A stretch of DNA of 64,000 bases from Achromobacter sp. UMC71 (lineage in GTDB: Bacteria > Pseudomonadota > Gammaproteobacteria > Burkholderiales > Burkholderiaceae_B). A program made the position numbers and the translations under genes. The DNA lies in assembly GCF_014170305.1 (NCBI RefSeq), contig NZ_LZZT01000018.1:332299-396298 (forward strand), written 5' to 3'. Position 1 is the first letter of the stretch. Every line of letters begins with the position of its first letter. A model generated the notes under the pieces. It searched no databases. It saw nothing but the letters and a program-made list of their open reading frames with translations, and had not been told where the DNA came from. Positions 63,038-64,000 of this stretch are shown in pieces.

Positions 63038-63998
63038 CCAGGATTATCTATTGCGGGCCGACGACCTGGCCTGCTGGTTCGACGTATCGCCCCCCTGGCT
63101 GGAACGCACGCTGTCGCGCCAGCCGACGCAGACGCTGAAGGCGGTGGACGGCGTGTCGCTGGCGGTGCCGCGCGGCAGCACGCTGAGCATCGTGGGCGAG
63201 TCGGGCTGCGGCAAGTCGACGCTGGCCAAGTTGTTGGTGGGCCTGGTGGCCCCGACACGCGGCACGCTGCGCTATGGCCGTAACCGCAAGGGCGGCACGC
63301 TGCACCCGCAGATGATTTTCCAGGACCCGTACGCAAGCCTGAACCCGCGCTGGCGGGTGGGCAATATCGTGGCGGAACCGATTATCACGCTGGGCCTGCG
63401 CGCCAGCCCGGCGGACACGCGCCGCCGCGTGGACGAGCTGCTGGAACTGGTCGGTCTGTCGGCCAGCGACGCCAGCCGCTTTCCGCACGAGTTCTCGGGC
63501 GGCCAACGCCAACGTATTTCGATTGCGCGGGCGCTGGCGACCGAAGCCGAGTTCCTGGTCTGCGACGAGCCGACCTCGGCGCTGGATGTGTCGGTGCAGG
63601 CGCAGATCCTGAACCTGATGGGCGACCTGCAGAAAGAGTTCGGCCTGACCTACGTCTTCATCAGCCACAACCTGTCAGTGGTACGCCACGTGTCGGACCG
63701 GGTGGCGGTGATGTACCTGGGGCGGATCGTGGAGCAGGCGGCGGCCGACGAACTGTTCGAGTCGCCCAAGCATCCGTATACGAAGATGCTGCTGGATACG
63801 ATTCCGGATCTGGACGATCCGCGGCGGGATCGGGAGCCGATGGCAGGTGAGGTACCTAATCCGATCATGCCGCCGGCGGGGTGCACGTTTCATACGCGGT
63901 GCGGGATGGTGCAGGAGCGGTGTCGGAGTGTGGTGCCGGAGGTGGCTGTCGTTGGGGGGCGGGAGGTGCGGTGTCATTTGGTTGCGGCGGGGGTTTGA
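63027..63998 (+). CDS. ABC transporter ATP-binding protein, DppF type
   Basis: A 323-residue ATPase, the partner of the DppD-type protein. Walker A is GESGCGKS (57-64), the signature FSGGQRQR, Walker B FLVCDEPTSALD, with a C-terminal CTFHTRCGMVQERC zinc/cysteine pattern. The last 60 or so codons use clearly less-favoured codons. It ends 2 nt before the window edge, so the operon may continue beyond. Confidence 0.92.
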   Translation: MPHDQDYLLRADDLACWFDVSPPWLERTLSRQPTQTLKAVDGVSLAVPRGSTLSIVGESGCGKSTLAKLLVGLVAPTRGTLRYGRNRKGGTLHPQMIFQDPYASLNPRWRVGNIVAEPIITLGLRASPADTRRRVDELLELVGLSASDASRFPHEFSGGQRQRISIARALATEAEFLVCDEPTSALDVSVQAQILNLMGDLQKEFGLTYVFISHNLSVVRHVSDRVAVMYLGRIVEQAAADELFESPKHPYTKMLLDTIPDLDDPRRDREPMAGEVPNPIMPPAGCTFHTRCGMVQERCRSVVPEVAVVGGREVRCHLVAAGV

Positions 63999-64000
63999 GG

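Overview
The window is about 64 kb of high-GC (roughly 65-68 %) chromosome from a betaproteobacterium. The best guess is family Alcaligenaceae, close to Achromobacter or Bordetella. Reasons are the Bug-type tripartite-tricarboxylate solute-binding protein, the RNase R-RlmB pair, TonB-ExbB-ExbD, the E. coli-type ArgG, a DUF3579 protein, and a codon usage dominated by G/C third positions. The assignment rests on recognising protein families by eye; no search was run.

Layout. 1-5.8 kb: the C-terminal part of a diguanylate cyclase, a YddG-type exporter, several small conserved proteins (including a 24-residue membrane peptide) and a secreted esterase-like protein. 6-8.6 kb: a CAT-anticodon tRNA and the ergothioneine pair egtB/egtD on the minus strand. 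9-16.4 kb: a DUF883 protein, a phospholipase D-type lipoprotein, a glutamate-synthase-like FMN protein, a YeeE-type sulfur transporter, an AEC carrier, an EamA transporter and a GNAT protein. 16.6-23.9 kb: two identical tRNA-Leu(CAG) genes flanking a DTW-domain gene, then rnr, rlmB, a PLP sulfhydrylase-like gene, a YbiX/PiuC hydroxylase and the HU gene.

24.1-30.0 kb is a decayed prophage or integrative element inserted in tRNA-Val(TAC). A 41-bp copy of the tRNA 3' end marks the right border. It holds a frameshifted tyrosine integrase with an altered catalytic motif, an excisionase-like HTH gene, a frameshifted lysis gene, an overlapping Rz/Rz1-like spanin pair, and five accessory genes: a HEPN-like protein, two small unknowns, an SRAP (YedK-type) protein and a membrane protein. 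A further small gene lies behind a symmetric operator-like region.

30.3-46.2 kb: a Fur-box-controlled tonB-exbB-exbD operon, a two-component system translationally coupled to the potassium transporter kup, argG, and a five-gene tripartite RND efflux operon ending in a heavy-metal-type two-component system. 46.2-53.9 kb: a LysR regulator divergent from a five-gene catabolic operon (LigI-like amidohydrolase, Bug protein, carboxymuconolactone-decarboxylase-like protein, DUF4286-like protein, alpha/beta hydrolase-like protein without its nucleophile), then argD-argF and a DUF3579 gene.

53.9-64 kb: a GntR/FCD regulator divergent from an eight-gene operon. This operon joins an Asp/Glu/hydantoin-racemase-fold protein lacking its second cysteine, a complete dipeptide-type ABC importer, a cytosine-deaminase-like amidohydrolase and a second amidohydrolase in which the HxH metal motif is replaced. 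Repeated TTTGTATAC motifs in the divergent region, one of them inside gntR, are the likely operators. This is the best candidate in the window for an undescribed uptake-and-degradation pathway. The substrate is unknown, probably a cyclic amide or N-heterocycle.
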